A DNA stretch of 64,000 bases from Roseomonas sp. HF4 (GTDB taxonomy: Bacteria > Pseudomonadota > Alphaproteobacteria > Acetobacterales > Acetobacteraceae), in NCBI RefSeq assembly GCF_005222755.1, contig NZ_STGD01000001.1:124001-188000 (forward strand). The letters are read 5' to 3'. The position numbers and the translations under genes were made by a program. Every line of letters begins with the position of its first letter. Position 1 is the stretch's first letter. A model generated the notes under the pieces. That model was not told the DNA's origin, did not search any database, and saw only the letters and a program-made list of their open reading frames with translations. Below, in pieces: positions 1 through 7,663 of the stretch.

Positions 1-629
1 ACCCGGCCCGAGATCTCGGGATTGTCGAAGGTGCCGAAGTACCGGTACTCGGCCGTCACCGCGAGGCCAGGCACCGACGCGATCGGCACGGCAAGGCCCA
101 GGATGCCCTGGAAGGCCCAGGTGCCGTCGGACCCGTCGAGGTCGATGCCCGCAGTCCCTGCCCGCCCGCCGACATCGGACCAGTCGGTCCAGGCATAGCC
201 GAGGCCCGCGCCGATGTAGGGGATCACCGCCGGCGCGAGCCCACCCAGCGGTATGTCATACAGGATGTTGGCCATGAGCCCGTAGGTGTTTGCCGTGCCG
301 CTGGTCGCGCCTCGGTTGAAGGCGAGGCCGGAGGCCGCCTCGCTGGTCCGGTAGAAGCCCTCGAGTTCCCCCCGCAGGCCGAAGCCGAGGCCGTAGCCGA
401 CGCTCAGTACGCCGGCGAAGCCCACTTCCCATTTCCGCTGGAAGTGGTCGGACGGCGTGCTGAGATTGGCCGAGTCCGGCGGAAAGACGGATGCGTTCGT
501 CTGCGACAGCCAGGTGATGCCCGCACCGGCGCCGACATAGAGGCCTTGCACCGCCTGCGCCGAGGCATCGCCGCCGGTGGCGGTGGCAATGGCGAACGCC
601 GCCGAGGCCAGGAGAGTTCGCTTCATCAT
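1..629 (-). CDS. Outer-membrane beta-barrel protein, C-terminus beyond window
   Basis: A signal peptide (KRTLLASAAFAIATAT, cleavage near the ASAQA at about residues 22-26) is followed by a Gly/aromatic-rich, alternating pattern (LYVGAGAGITWL, GLGFGLRGELEGFY, IPYIGAGLGYAW, AVTAEYRYFG). This is typical of OmpA-like or Opa-like eight-stranded barrels. The reading frame stays open to base 1, so the last strands lie outside the window. Four consecutive ATG codons occur at 624-635; an AGGA lies directly before the first, so the third or fourth ATG (629 or 626) has the best ribosome-binding spacing. The mature protein should sit in the outer membrane. Whether it is a porin, adhesin or structural barrel cannot be told. 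Confidence 0.75.
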   Translation of the reverse strand, partial: MMKRTLLASAAFAIATATGGDASAQAVQGLYVGAGAGITWLSQTNASVFPPDSANLSTPSDHFQRKWEVGFAGVLSVGYGLGFGLRGELEGFYRTSEAASGLAFNRGATSGTANTYGLMANILYDIPLGGLAPAVIPYIGAGLGYAWTDWSDVGGRAGTAGIDLDGSDGTWAFQGILGLAVPIASVPGLAVTAEYRYFGTFDNPEISGR

Positions 630-635
630 CATCAT

Positions 636-1140
636 TCCTGCGCAGCCGTTCCGCGGTACCCGACAGCGGCCCCGGCGAACGCCGGCATTCCACGGAAACC
701 ACGATTCATGAGACGGCTACGTTACACGGATGGGTGATCGCGGCCAGAATTTGGACGTGACGGACAGGCGATGCTGCGCTTGGGGGAACGGTTTGTTGCG
801 CAAAGGCCACAAGGCCGCGAGCACTGCCGCGGTCGTATGCCTGCCGCGGGTTGTCATCCACCAGGCCGCAGGCACCACGGGGCGCGGACACGACCTGGTG
901 GATGCCACCATAGCCTGTAGCCGGGTCCCGAAACTCGCCTCCCATCCGATGGCCGGCGCTGCGCCACGCCGCCATCGAGGCACGACGCGCCGCGACGACT
1001 CGATCCCAGGTGCGGAAACGCCCTGGCGGGGTCGCGGTGGCCTGCGCCGTCGATCCCGACCGAGGATCACCCCGGAGATGGCGGAGTTCCGGAAGACAGG
1101 CCTGGCCGCGCTCGGGCGCAAGGCGCCCGGCCGCCGCGGC
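636..1140. other. Intergenic stretch with no convincing gene
   Basis: About 500 bases separate the outer-membrane gene (transcribed leftward from about 629) and the end of prpB. Frames on both strands are open for 60-130 codons but have biased composition, no ribosome-binding site and no recognisable motif. They look like GC-driven open frames. The only structure I see is a short hairpin near 1113-1129, just past the prpB stop. The promoter of the barrel gene must lie in the part near 640-750, but I cannot place it. Confidence 0.5.
1113..1129 (-). terminator. Possible terminator hairpin after prpB
   Basis: cgggcgc-aag-gcgcccg forms a 7-bp stem with a 3-nt loop, 12 bases past the prpB stop on the minus strand. 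There is no T-run, so intrinsic termination is only possible. Confidence 0.3.
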
Positions 1141-2061
1141 TCAGCCCTGCGGCATCCCCTCGGGCACCACCGTCCGGATCAGGGAGGCATCCAGCGCCTC
1201 GTAGGCATGGTAGCCGATCGTCTCGTACAGTTCGGCGCGCGTCTGCATGCGGTCGAGCATCCCCTGCGTACCGCCGTCGCGGCGGATCGCGGCATAGAGC
1301 TCCTCCATGCCGCGCGCGGCCACGCGCAGGTGGCTCACGGGCCAGATCACCATGGCGTAGCCCATCGCCTGGAACTCGGCGGCGGTGAAGAAGGGCGTGC
1401 GGCCGAACTCGGTCATGTTGGCGAGCAGCCTCACGCCGGGCATGCGGCGGGCGAATTCCTCGAACATCTCGCGCGTCGTCAGCGCCTCGGGGAAGATCGC
1501 GTCGGCGCCGGCGTCGAGGTAGCGGCGCGCGCGCGCGACGGCCGCGTCCATGCCCTCGCTCGCCACCGCGTCGGTGCGCGCGATGACGACCAGGTGGCGC
1601 CGCGCGCGGCGCGCGGCGGCGACCTTCGCCGCCATCTCATCGACGCCGGCCAGCTTCTTGTCGTTGAGGTGCCCGCATTTCTTGGGCAGCAGCTGGTCCT
1701 CGAGATGCACGGCGGCCGCGCCCGCTTCCTCGAAGCAGCGGACCATGTGCATGACGTTCAGCGCCTCACCGTACCCGGTGTCGCCATCCACCAGCACCGG
1801 CAGGCCGGAGGCGCGCACCACCTGGCGGACATGCCAGGCGACGTCGTCCACCGTGATCATGCCGAGGTCGGGCAGTCCCATCGTGGCCGACATGGCGGCG
1901 CCCGACATGTACAGCGCCTCGAACCCCGCCTTCTTCGCGAGCAGCGCCGAGATGCCGAGATGCGCCCCCGGCATCTGGACGATGGCGCCGCTGTCGAGCA
2001 TCCGGCGGAAGCGCAGCCCCGCGGGCTCGGCGGGCAGGTCGTCGGCGATCACATAGGGCAT
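1141..2061 (-). CDS. prpB: Methylisocitrate lyase / PEP mutase family protein
   Basis: 306 residues, close to the family's usual 290-300. The protein is a TIM barrel of the isocitrate lyase/PEP mutase superfamily. Visible motifs are the metal-binding VDGDTGYG (91-98), HLED (119-122), the active-site loop PKKCGH (126-131, matching the K-K/R-C-G-H loop of methylisocitrate lyases), IARTDA, and LLANMTEFGRTP, which is characteristic of PrpB. Expected reaction: 2-methylisocitrate to pyruvate plus succinate in the methylcitrate cycle of propionate breakdown. Other family members (oxaloacetate decarboxylase, dimethylmalate lyase) share the fold, and no prpC or prpD is nearby, so the substrate is inferred. 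A strong purine-rich site (agaggggg) precedes the ATG. It lies 13 bases after the antiporter gene and is probably cotranscribed. Confidence 0.75.
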   Translation of the reverse strand: MPYVIADDLPAEPAGLRFRRMLDSGAIVQMPGAHLGISALLAKKAGFEALYMSGAAMSATMGLPDLGMITVDDVAWHVRQVVRASGLPVLVDGDTGYGEALNVMHMVRCFEEAGAAAVHLEDQLLPKKCGHLNDKKLAGVDEMAAKVAAARRARRHLVVIARTDAVASEGMDAAVARARRYLDAGADAIFPEALTTREMFEEFARRMPGVRLLANMTEFGRTPFFTAAEFQAMGYAMVIWPVSHLRVAARGMEELYAAIRRDGGTQGMLDRMQTRAELYETIGYHAYEALDASLIRTVVPEGMPQG

Positions 2062-2074
2062 GGCGAACCCCCTC

Positions 2075-3487
2075 TCAGAAGAAGATGAAGGTCACGAGGA
2101 CAAAGAGCGGCACCAGGAACACCACCGCCCAGCCGACATAGCCGAAGAAGGATGGCATGCGTTCCCCATTCTCCTCCACGATCGCCTTGACCATGAAGTT
2201 GGGCGCGTTCCCGATGTAGGAATTGGCCCCCATGAACACCGCGCCGCAGGAAATGGCGGCCAGCGTCAGCGCGCCCTGCGTCATCAGGTATCCGGGGTCG
2301 CCGCCGGCCAGGTTGAAGAACACCAGGTAGGTCGGCGCATTGTCGAGGAAGGACGAAAGCCCGCCCGTCAGCCAGAAATAGACCCAGGGCACCGGCTGGC
2401 CCGCGGCGTCCGAGGTCAGCGCCACGAGCGGCCCGGCCGCGCCGTCCACGCCGGCGCGCAGGATCGCGAGCACGGGCGCCATGGTCACGAAGATCGCGGC
2501 GAACAGCTTCGCCACCTCGAGGATCGCGCCCCAGGCGAAGCCGTTCGCCTCACGCAGTTCGAGCGAGGTCAGGCGCATCGAGAACCAGGCGATCGCCACG
2601 AAGACGGCGATGCCGACGATGCGCTCGATGCCGATCGTGTCGCCGAGGATGCCGATGTCGCCCGGCCGCCAGTAGCCCTGCGCCAGCACCATCCCGACCA
2701 CGAGGCCGATCAGCGCGAGGTTGATCGTGCCCTCGATCCGCAGCGGTTCCTTGGCGCCGGTATCGGGCACCGCCGGCTTCTCCTTGGCCCAGGCCCAGGA
2801 ATCGAGAACGTAGTAGACCGCGAGCAGGATCAGCGCGCAGACCAGGAATTCCCAGAACAGGTGCGTCGTGGTCCAGAAGAACGACACGCCCTTGAGGAAG
2901 CCGAGGTAGAGGGGCGGATCGCCGAGCGGCGTCAGAGAGCCGCCGATGTTGCTCACCAGGAAGATGAAGAAGACGAAGGTGTGCGTCTTGCGCTTCCGGA
3001 AGGCGTTCGCGCGCAGCACCGGGCGGATCAGCAGCATGGACGCGCCGGTCGTGCCCATCACGCTCGCGATCACGGTGCCGAAGGCGAGCAGCGCGGTGTT
3101 CGTGGCCGGCGTGCCGACCAGGGACCCCTTCAGCAGCACGCCGCCGCCGGTGACATACAGCGCCAGCAGCAGTGCGATGAACGGGATGTATTCCTGCAGC
3201 AGGATGTGCCAGACCTCTGACGCCGCGACCTGTGGCCCGAAGGCGATGGCGAAGGGCACCACCAGCAGCACGCCCCAGCCCGCGGCGATCTTGCCGTAGT
3301 GGTGGTGCCAGAGATGCCCGGCCACCAGCGGCATCAGCGCGATGGACAGCAGCAGCCCCGCGAAGGGGATCCCCCAGAGCAGCGACAGCTCGGCCCCCGA
3401 CACGCCCGCGGCGGCTGCCGGTGCGGCCGTGGCCGCAACCAGCGCGCAGGCGCAGATGCTCGCAGGAACGGCTCGGCCCAGGCGCAT
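2075..3487 (-). CDS. Sodium:proton antiporter-like permease (ion transporter superfamily)
   Basis: 470 residues with an N-terminal signal-like segment and about a dozen hydrophobic helices. Features typical of NhaD/ArsB/CitM-type ion transporters are visible: GGVLLKGSLVGTPATNTALLAFGT, SNIGGSLTPLGDPPLYLGFL and the C-terminal SSFLDNAPTYLVFFN plus GANSYIGNAPNFMVKA (each quoted in part), the two re-entrant NAP signatures. It likely exchanges Na+ for H+ across the inner membrane, although organic-anion transport cannot be excluded because it shares an operon with prpB. The start has gagggga about 10 bases upstream. It is divergent from coxG with a 149-base shared promoter region. Confidence 0.75.
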   Translation of the reverse strand: MRLGRAVPASICACALVAATAAPAAAAGVSGAELSLLWGIPFAGLLLSIALMPLVAGHLWHHHYGKIAAGWGVLLVVPFAIAFGPQVAASEVWHILLQEYIPFIALLLALYVTGGGVLLKGSLVGTPATNTALLAFGTVIASVMGTTGASMLLIRPVLRANAFRKRKTHTFVFFIFLVSNIGGSLTPLGDPPLYLGFLKGVSFFWTTTHLFWEFLVCALILLAVYYVLDSWAWAKEKPAVPDTGAKEPLRIEGTINLALIGLVVGMVLAQGYWRPGDIGILGDTIGIERIVGIAVFVAIAWFSMRLTSLELREANGFAWGAILEVAKLFAAIFVTMAPVLAILRAGVDGAAGPLVALTSDAAGQPVPWVYFWLTGGLSSFLDNAPTYLVFFNLAGGDPGYLMTQGALTLAAISCGAVFMGANSYIGNAPNFMVKAIVEENGERMPSFFGYVGWAVVFLVPLFVLVTFIFF

Positions 3488-3636
3488 CGTGTCTTGCTTC
3501 CCCTCGATCCCGGGGACGCCCCCGACCGCACTCCGCGCCGTCCTTGCCGGATGCGCGGCCGGGCCACAAGAGCCCCGCCCCCTTTTCCCACCCCTCCCCC
3601 GGGCCTAGTTTGGCCCCCGGACAGGAGACACGCCTG

Positions 3637-4266
3637 ATGGACATGACCGGCGAACGCCGCATCCCCGCCCCGCGGCCGCGGGTGTGGGAGGCGCTGAACG
3701 ACCCCGAGATGCTGCGCGCCGCCATCCCCGGCTGCGAATCCGTCACCCGCACGGCGGATGACGCCTTCGAGGCGAAGCTCGCCCTCAAGATCGGGCCAAT
3801 GGCCGCCAAGTTCGGCGCCAAGGTGAAGCTCGAGAACGTCAATGCCCCCGTCTCCTACACCATCACCGGGGAAGGCAATGGCGGCGCCATGGGCTTCGCC
3901 AAGGGCGGTGCCGATGTCGCGCTGGAGGAGGTGGGGCCCGAGGAGACGCTGCTGACCTACAGCGTCAAGGCGCAGGTCGGCGGCAAGATGGCGCAGCTCG
4001 GCGCCCGCCTGATCGACAGCACCGCCAAGCAGATGTCGGACCAGTTCTTCGACCGCTTCGCCGCCGCGCTCTCCCCGCCCGCGCCCGAAGCGCCGGCCGC
4101 CGAGGCAGCGCCGGCGGCCGCGCCCGCCGCAGCGCGCCCGCCGGTCACGCAGCCGGCCGGCATCTCCATCCTCGACCTGATTCCGGAAGCGCCCCTCGGC
4201 ATCCCGGTCATGGCCTGGGTCGGCGGCGCCATCATGATCGTCATCCTGGCGCTGATGTTCCTGTGA
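3637..4266 (+). CDS. coxG: CoxG-like SRPBCC protein with C-terminal membrane anchor
   Basis: 209 residues. Residues 1-150 match the CO-dehydrogenase subunit G family (polyketide-cyclase/SRPBCC fold): MTGERRIPAPRPRVWEAL, IPGCESV, LKIGPMAAKFGAKV, GFAKGGADVAL. An Ala/Pro-rich linker (about 150-180) is followed by one hydrophobic helix at the C-terminus, as in CoxG proteins that recruit maturation factors to the membrane. The ATG follows a caggag site. A second ATG two codons later is possible. Its stop overlaps the GTG of the next gene, which makes it the first gene of a translationally coupled maturation operon. Confidence 0.85.
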   Translation: MDMTGERRIPAPRPRVWEALNDPEMLRAAIPGCESVTRTADDAFEAKLALKIGPMAAKFGAKVKLENVNAPVSYTITGEGNGGAMGFAKGGADVALEEVGPEETLLTYSVKAQVGGKMAQLGARLIDSTAKQMSDQFFDRFAAALSPPAPEAPAAEAAPAAAPAAARPPVTQPAGISILDLIPEAPLGIPVMAWVGGAIMIVILALMFL

Positions 4267-5147
4267 CGGTGCCGGCGACCGTCGAGGACACCCAGGCGCT
4301 GCTCGCGGCCGGCGGCTACGTCGCCGACCGCGCGCTCGCCACGACCGTCCATCTCGCGCTCCGCATGGGCCGCCCGCTGTTCCTGGAAGGCGAGCCCGGC
4401 ACCGGCAAGACCGAGATCGCCAAGGTGCTCGCGAAGATGCTGCCGCGCCACCTGGTGCGCCTGCAATGCTACGACGGCCTCGACCTCTCGGCCGCGGCGT
4501 ATGAGTGGAACCACGCCAAGCAGCTGATGGCGATCCGCCTGGCGGAAGCAGCCGGGGAAAGCGACCGGGAAGCACTGGAGCGCGGCATCTACGACCGCCG
4601 CTTCCTGCAGTCCCGCCCGCTGCTCCAGGCGCTGGAGGGCGAGCCCGCCATCCTGCTGATCGACGAGCTCGACCGCGCGGACGAACCCTTCGAGGCGTTC
4701 CTGCTGGAAATCCTGGCCGACTTCCAGATCAGCATCCCCGAGCTCGGCACCATCCGCGCGCTGACGCCGCCGGTCGTCATCATCACGTCGAACCGCACGC
4801 GGGAAGTGCACGACGCGGTGCGCCGGCGCTGCCTCTACCACTGGGTGGACTACCCCGACGCGGCGCGCGAACGCGCCATCCTGCGGCTGCGCGCGCCCGG
4901 CCTGCCCGAGAAACTGTCGGCCCAGATCGTGGCCTTCGTGCAGAAGGTCCGCGACGGGGACTACTTCAAGCTGCCCGGCGTCGCCGAGACGATCGACTGG
5001 GCGCAGGCGCTCTCCGCCCTTGATGCGAAGGAACTCGAGCCCGGCGCGGTCGATGAGACGCTCGGCGTGCTGCTGAAGTACCAGGACGACATCGCCAAGC
5101 TGAAGGGCGCGGAAGCGGCCAGGATCATCGCGGAGACATCGGCGTGA
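4263..5147 (+). CDS. coxD: MoxR/CoxD-type AAA+ ATPase
   Basis: 294 residues. Walker A GEPGTGKT lies at 43-50, Walker B AILLIDELDRAD near 128-138 and sensor-1 VIITSNRTRE near 175. This is the MoxR subfamily pattern. In carboxydotrophs CoxD is an ATP-dependent chaperone-like factor that helps build the CuSMoO2 centre of CO dehydrogenase, acting with the VWA protein CoxE. The start is a GTG overlapping the coxG stop as GTGA, with no obvious ribosome-binding site, so translation probably depends on coupling. It is followed by a 190-base palindrome-rich spacer before coxE, the only wide gap in this operon. Confidence 0.9.
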   Translation: MTVPATVEDTQALLAAGGYVADRALATTVHLALRMGRPLFLEGEPGTGKTEIAKVLAKMLPRHLVRLQCYDGLDLSAAAYEWNHAKQLMAIRLAEAAGESDREALERGIYDRRFLQSRPLLQALEGEPAILLIDELDRADEPFEAFLLEILADFQISIPELGTIRALTPPVVIITSNRTREVHDAVRRRCLYHWVDYPDAARERAILRLRAPGLPEKLSAQIVAFVQKVRDGDYFKLPGVAETIDWAQALSALDAKELEPGAVDETLGVLLKYQDDIAKLKGAEAARIIAETSA

Positions 5148-5149
5148 CC

Positions 5150-5330
5150 GGGGAGGGCGCCGCCCTCCCCGACCCTGGGCTACGCCTTGGGGAGGGCTCT
5201 GCCCTCCCCAAACCCCTCCGGCCAAAGGCCGAAAGGCCTTTGGAAACCAATACTTGGCGCCCGACCTCCAAGGACCGGCGCCAAGTATCCAAGAAAGGGA
5301 GGGGGACCGGGGGAGGTTCCCCTCCCCCGG
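5150..5330. repeat. Composite palindromic intergenic element, copy A
   Basis: Five consecutive hairpins fill the coxD-coxE gap. They are: a 9-bp stem at 5150-5170; an 11-bp stem at 5187-5211 (ttggggagggc / gccctccccaa); a 9-bp stem ccaaaggcc-gaaa-ggcctttgg at 5222-5243; a 12-bp stem at 5250-5261 / 5277-5288 (atacttggcgcc / ggcgccaagtat); and gggggagg-ttcc-cctccccc at 5309-5328, extended by cc/gg. The first part matches element G near 53.7 kb. The last part matches elements B, C and F. It therefore looks like two element types joined. Confidence 0.85.
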
Positions 5331-5337
5331 ACTGCCG

Positions 5338-6597
5338 ATGGCCCTGACCCCCGACCGCGACGCCTCGCGCATCATCGGCGCCGCCCAGGCCCGTGCCGCG
5401 GGCGCCGCGACCGCCCCGGGCGGCCACTTGGCCGACAACCTGCTGGCCTTCACCCGCCTGCTCAGGCGCACCGGGCTGCCGCTCGGCCCGGGCGAAGCGA
5501 TCGCCGGCCTCGAGGCGCTGACCGAGATCGACCTCGCCGACCGCCGCCAGGTCCATGCCGCGCTGCGTGCCGTCATGGTCCACCGGCACGAGCATTTCGA
5601 GATCTTCGACCAGGCCTTCCAGCTGTTCTGGCGCGACCCGGAGGCCGCCGCCCACGCCGCCGCCATGGCACTGATGGACGGCAACAAGCCTAAGGACGAG
5701 AAGGCGCCGCCCGTCTCCCGCCGCCTGGCCGAGGCGATGCAGGAGAACCGGCCCAAGCCAAAGCCGCTCGAGGAACCCCCGCCGCAGCACGACATGACCT
5801 TCACGGTCAGCGAGCGCGAGCGCCTCCAGCAGATGGATTTCGAGGCGATGTCCGCCGCCGAGATCGCGGCCGCGAAGCAGGAGATCCGCCGCCTCGCGCT
5901 GCCGCTCGACGAACTCCGCACGCGCCGCTTCCGCCCCGACCCGTTCGGGCCCGTCGCCGACCTGCGCGCGACGGTGCGCGAAAGCCTGCGCACGGGGGGC
6001 GAGATCCTCGACCTCGCACGCCGGCGCCGCGTCACGCGCCCGCCGCCGCTGGTGGCGCTCTGCGACATCAGTGGCAGCATGTCGCGCTACGCGCAGGTCC
6101 TGCTGCATTTCCTCCATGCGGTGGCGAACGAGCGCGACCGCGTCCACACCTTCCTGTTCGGCACGCGGCTGACCAACGTGACGCGCCAGCTGAAGCACCG
6201 CGACCCGGAAGTGGCCTTCGAGACCGTCGCCCACATCGTGCCCGACTGGTCGGGTGGCACGCGGATCGGCGAATCGCTCGCGCTGTTCAACCGGCTCTGG
6301 GGCCGGCGGGTGCTGGGCCAGGGCGCGGTGGTGCTGCTGATCACCGACGGGCTGGACCGGGAAGGGGCGAAGGGGCTGGCGGATGCGACGGAACGGCTGC
6401 GCGGGTCCTGCCGCCGCCTCATCTGGCTCAATCCGCTGTTGAGATTCGAGGGCTTCCAGCCCAAATCCCAGGGCATCCGGGCGATGCTGCCCCATGTGGA
6501 CGACTTCCGCCCGGTGCATAACCTGAACAGCCTGCGCGAACTGGTCGCCGCCCTGTCCGACCGCCACGCCGCGCAGCGCGGGAGGATCGCGGCATGA
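5338..6597 (+). CDS. coxE: CoxE-type VWA domain protein
   Basis: 419 residues. The C-terminal half is a von Willebrand factor A-like domain with an intact MIDAS D-x-S-x-S (D243, S245, S247 in LCDISGSMSR) and the downstream LLITDGLDREG. The N-terminal half is the helical CoxE region (LLAFTRLLRRTGLPLGPGEA). CoxE works with the MoxR ATPase in metal-centre maturation of molybdenum hydroxylases, in the cytoplasm or at the inner membrane. I start at the ATG at 5338, just past the palindromic spacer. Longer open frame upstream only translates the repeat. No clear ribosome-binding site lies before this ATG. The stop overlaps the next ATG as ATGA. Confidence 0.85.
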   Translation: MALTPDRDASRIIGAAQARAAGAATAPGGHLADNLLAFTRLLRRTGLPLGPGEAIAGLEALTEIDLADRRQVHAALRAVMVHRHEHFEIFDQAFQLFWRDPEAAAHAAAMALMDGNKPKDEKAPPVSRRLAEAMQENRPKPKPLEEPPPQHDMTFTVSERERLQQMDFEAMSAAEIAAAKQEIRRLALPLDELRTRRFRPDPFGPVADLRATVRESLRTGGEILDLARRRRVTRPPPLVALCDISGSMSRYAQVLLHFLHAVANERDRVHTFLFGTRLTNVTRQLKHRDPEVAFETVAHIVPDWSGGTRIGESLALFNRLWGRRVLGQGAVVLLITDGLDREGAKGLADATERLRGSCRRLIWLNPLLRFEGFQPKSQGIRAMLPHVDDFRPVHNLNSLRELVAALSDRHAAQRGRIAA

Positions 6598-6926
6598 CCA
6601 CCGATACGACCCAGTCCGAGGACATCCTCTCCATCGCCGCCGAATGGAAGGCCGCCGGGGAGGCGGTCGCGATCGCGACCGTGGTCGAGACCTGGGGCTC
6701 ATCGCCCCGGCCGGCCGGATCGCGACTCGCGGTCACCGCCTCGGGCCGGCTCATGGGATCGGTCTCCGGCGGCTGCATCGAGGGCGCCGTCGCCGATGCC
6801 GCGAAGCAGGCCATGGCGAGCGGCCGGCCGCAGTTGTTCGACTTTGGAGTCTCGGACGAGCGCGCCTGGGAGGTGGGCCTGTCCTGCGGCGGCAAGGTCA
6901 AGGTCTTCGTGGAGCCGCTGACGTGA
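6594..6926 (+). CDS. XdhC/CoxI N-terminal domain protein (split form)
   Basis: 110 residues that correspond only to the N-terminal XdhC_CoxI domain: VETWGSSPRPAGSRLAV, GSVSGGCIEGAV with the conserved Cys, and a final LSCGGKVKVFVEP. XdhC proteins bind molybdenum cofactor, promote its sulfuration and hand it to xanthine-dehydrogenase-family enzymes. A usual XdhC continues into a Rossmann domain; here that domain is the next gene, in another frame, starting at an overlapping GTGA. The break falls at the domain boundary, so it looks like a functional split and not decay. Confidence 0.85.
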   Translation: MTTDTTQSEDILSIAAEWKAAGEAVAIATVVETWGSSPRPAGSRLAVTASGRLMGSVSGGCIEGAVADAAKQAMASGRPQLFDFGVSDERAWEVGLSCGGKVKVFVEPLT

Positions 6927-7663
6927 AGACGGACACGCTCGCGCGCCTGCAGGCCGAACGCGCGGCGCAGCGCCCGGTCGTGTTGCTGACGCGCCTGTCG
7001 GACGGCGCGCAGCATCTCTGGCCGGCCGAGGCGCTGCCCGCCGCGCTGGCCGAGGCCGCGCGCGACGCGCTCGGCCGCGAGAAGGCCGCGACCCTCGACC
7101 TCGACGGGGAGGCCTGGTTCGTCCACCCGCACAACCCGCCGCTCCGCATCATCGTGGTGGGCGCCGTGCACATCGCGCAGGCCATGGCGCCGATGGCCGG
7201 CCCCCTGGGCTTCGGCCTGACCGTCATCGACCCCCGCCGCGCCTTCGCAACCGAGGAACGCCTGCCCGGCGTGACGCTGAACACCGACTGGCCGGACGAG
7301 GCGATGGCGGCGCTGAAGCCCGATGCCCGCACCGCGGTCGTGACGCTGACGCACGACCCGAAGCTCGACGACCCGGCGCTGGATGCGGCGCTGCGCAGCG
7401 CCGCCTTCTACATCGGCGCGCTCGGCAGCCGCCGGACGCATGGCAAGCGCGTCGCCAGGCTGCAGGAGATGGGTCACGACGATGCCGCGATCGCGCGCAT
7501 CCACGCCCCCGTCGGCCTCGACATCGGCGCGGTCACGGCGCCCGAGATCGCGCTCTCGGTCATGGCGGAGATCGTGGCGGCCCGCCGCGACGCCGCCCTC
7601 GGCCGGCCGCGCCCCGCCGCCCCGCCGCAGGACGGGCGCGTCAGCATCGGGATCGGCGCATGA
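6923..7663 (+). CDS. XdhC C-terminal Rossmann-domain protein (split form)
   Basis: 246 residues. A short lead (LARLQAERAAQRPVVLLTRL) is followed by the XdhC_C Rossmann fold: IIVVGAVHIAQAMAPMAG, VIDPRRAFATEERLPG, VTLTHDPKLDDPAL, YIGALGSRRTHGKR and IHAPVGLDIGAVTAPEIALSVMAEIVA (quoted in pieces). The partner domain is the preceding 110-residue gene; the two together equal one standard XdhC. The GTG start overlaps the upstream stop. The stop overlaps the following ATG. Likely role: holding Mo-cofactor during its maturation and insertion into a hydroxylase. Confidence 0.85.
   Translation: MKTDTLARLQAERAAQRPVVLLTRLSDGAQHLWPAEALPAALAEAARDALGREKAATLDLDGEAWFVHPHNPPLRIIVVGAVHIAQAMAPMAGPLGFGLTVIDPRRAFATEERLPGVTLNTDWPDEAMAALKPDARTAVVTLTHDPKLDDPALDAALRSAAFYIGALGSRRTHGKRVARLQEMGHDDAAIARIHAPVGLDIGAVTAPEIALSVMAEIVAARRDAALGRPRPAAPPQDGRVSIGIGA

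Noticed and set aside
706-975. Minus-strand frame of 89 codons in the empty region
   Set aside because: No ribosome-binding site, no motif and atypical amino-acid mix for an expressed gene.
730-2088. Long plus-strand open frame of about 450 codons across the prpB region
   Set aside because: It is antisense to prpB, has no recognisable motifs and has the composition expected of a GC-driven shadow frame.
5144-5347. Small protein encoded by the coxD-coxE spacer
   Set aside because: The frame only translates the palindromic element A, has a GTG start with no ribosome-binding site, and would conflict with the coxE start.
6594-7663. Sequencing frameshift in a single xdhC gene
   Set aside because: The GTGA overlap, start codon and split at the domain boundary fit two real genes, although a frameshift cannot be excluded without reads or relatives.
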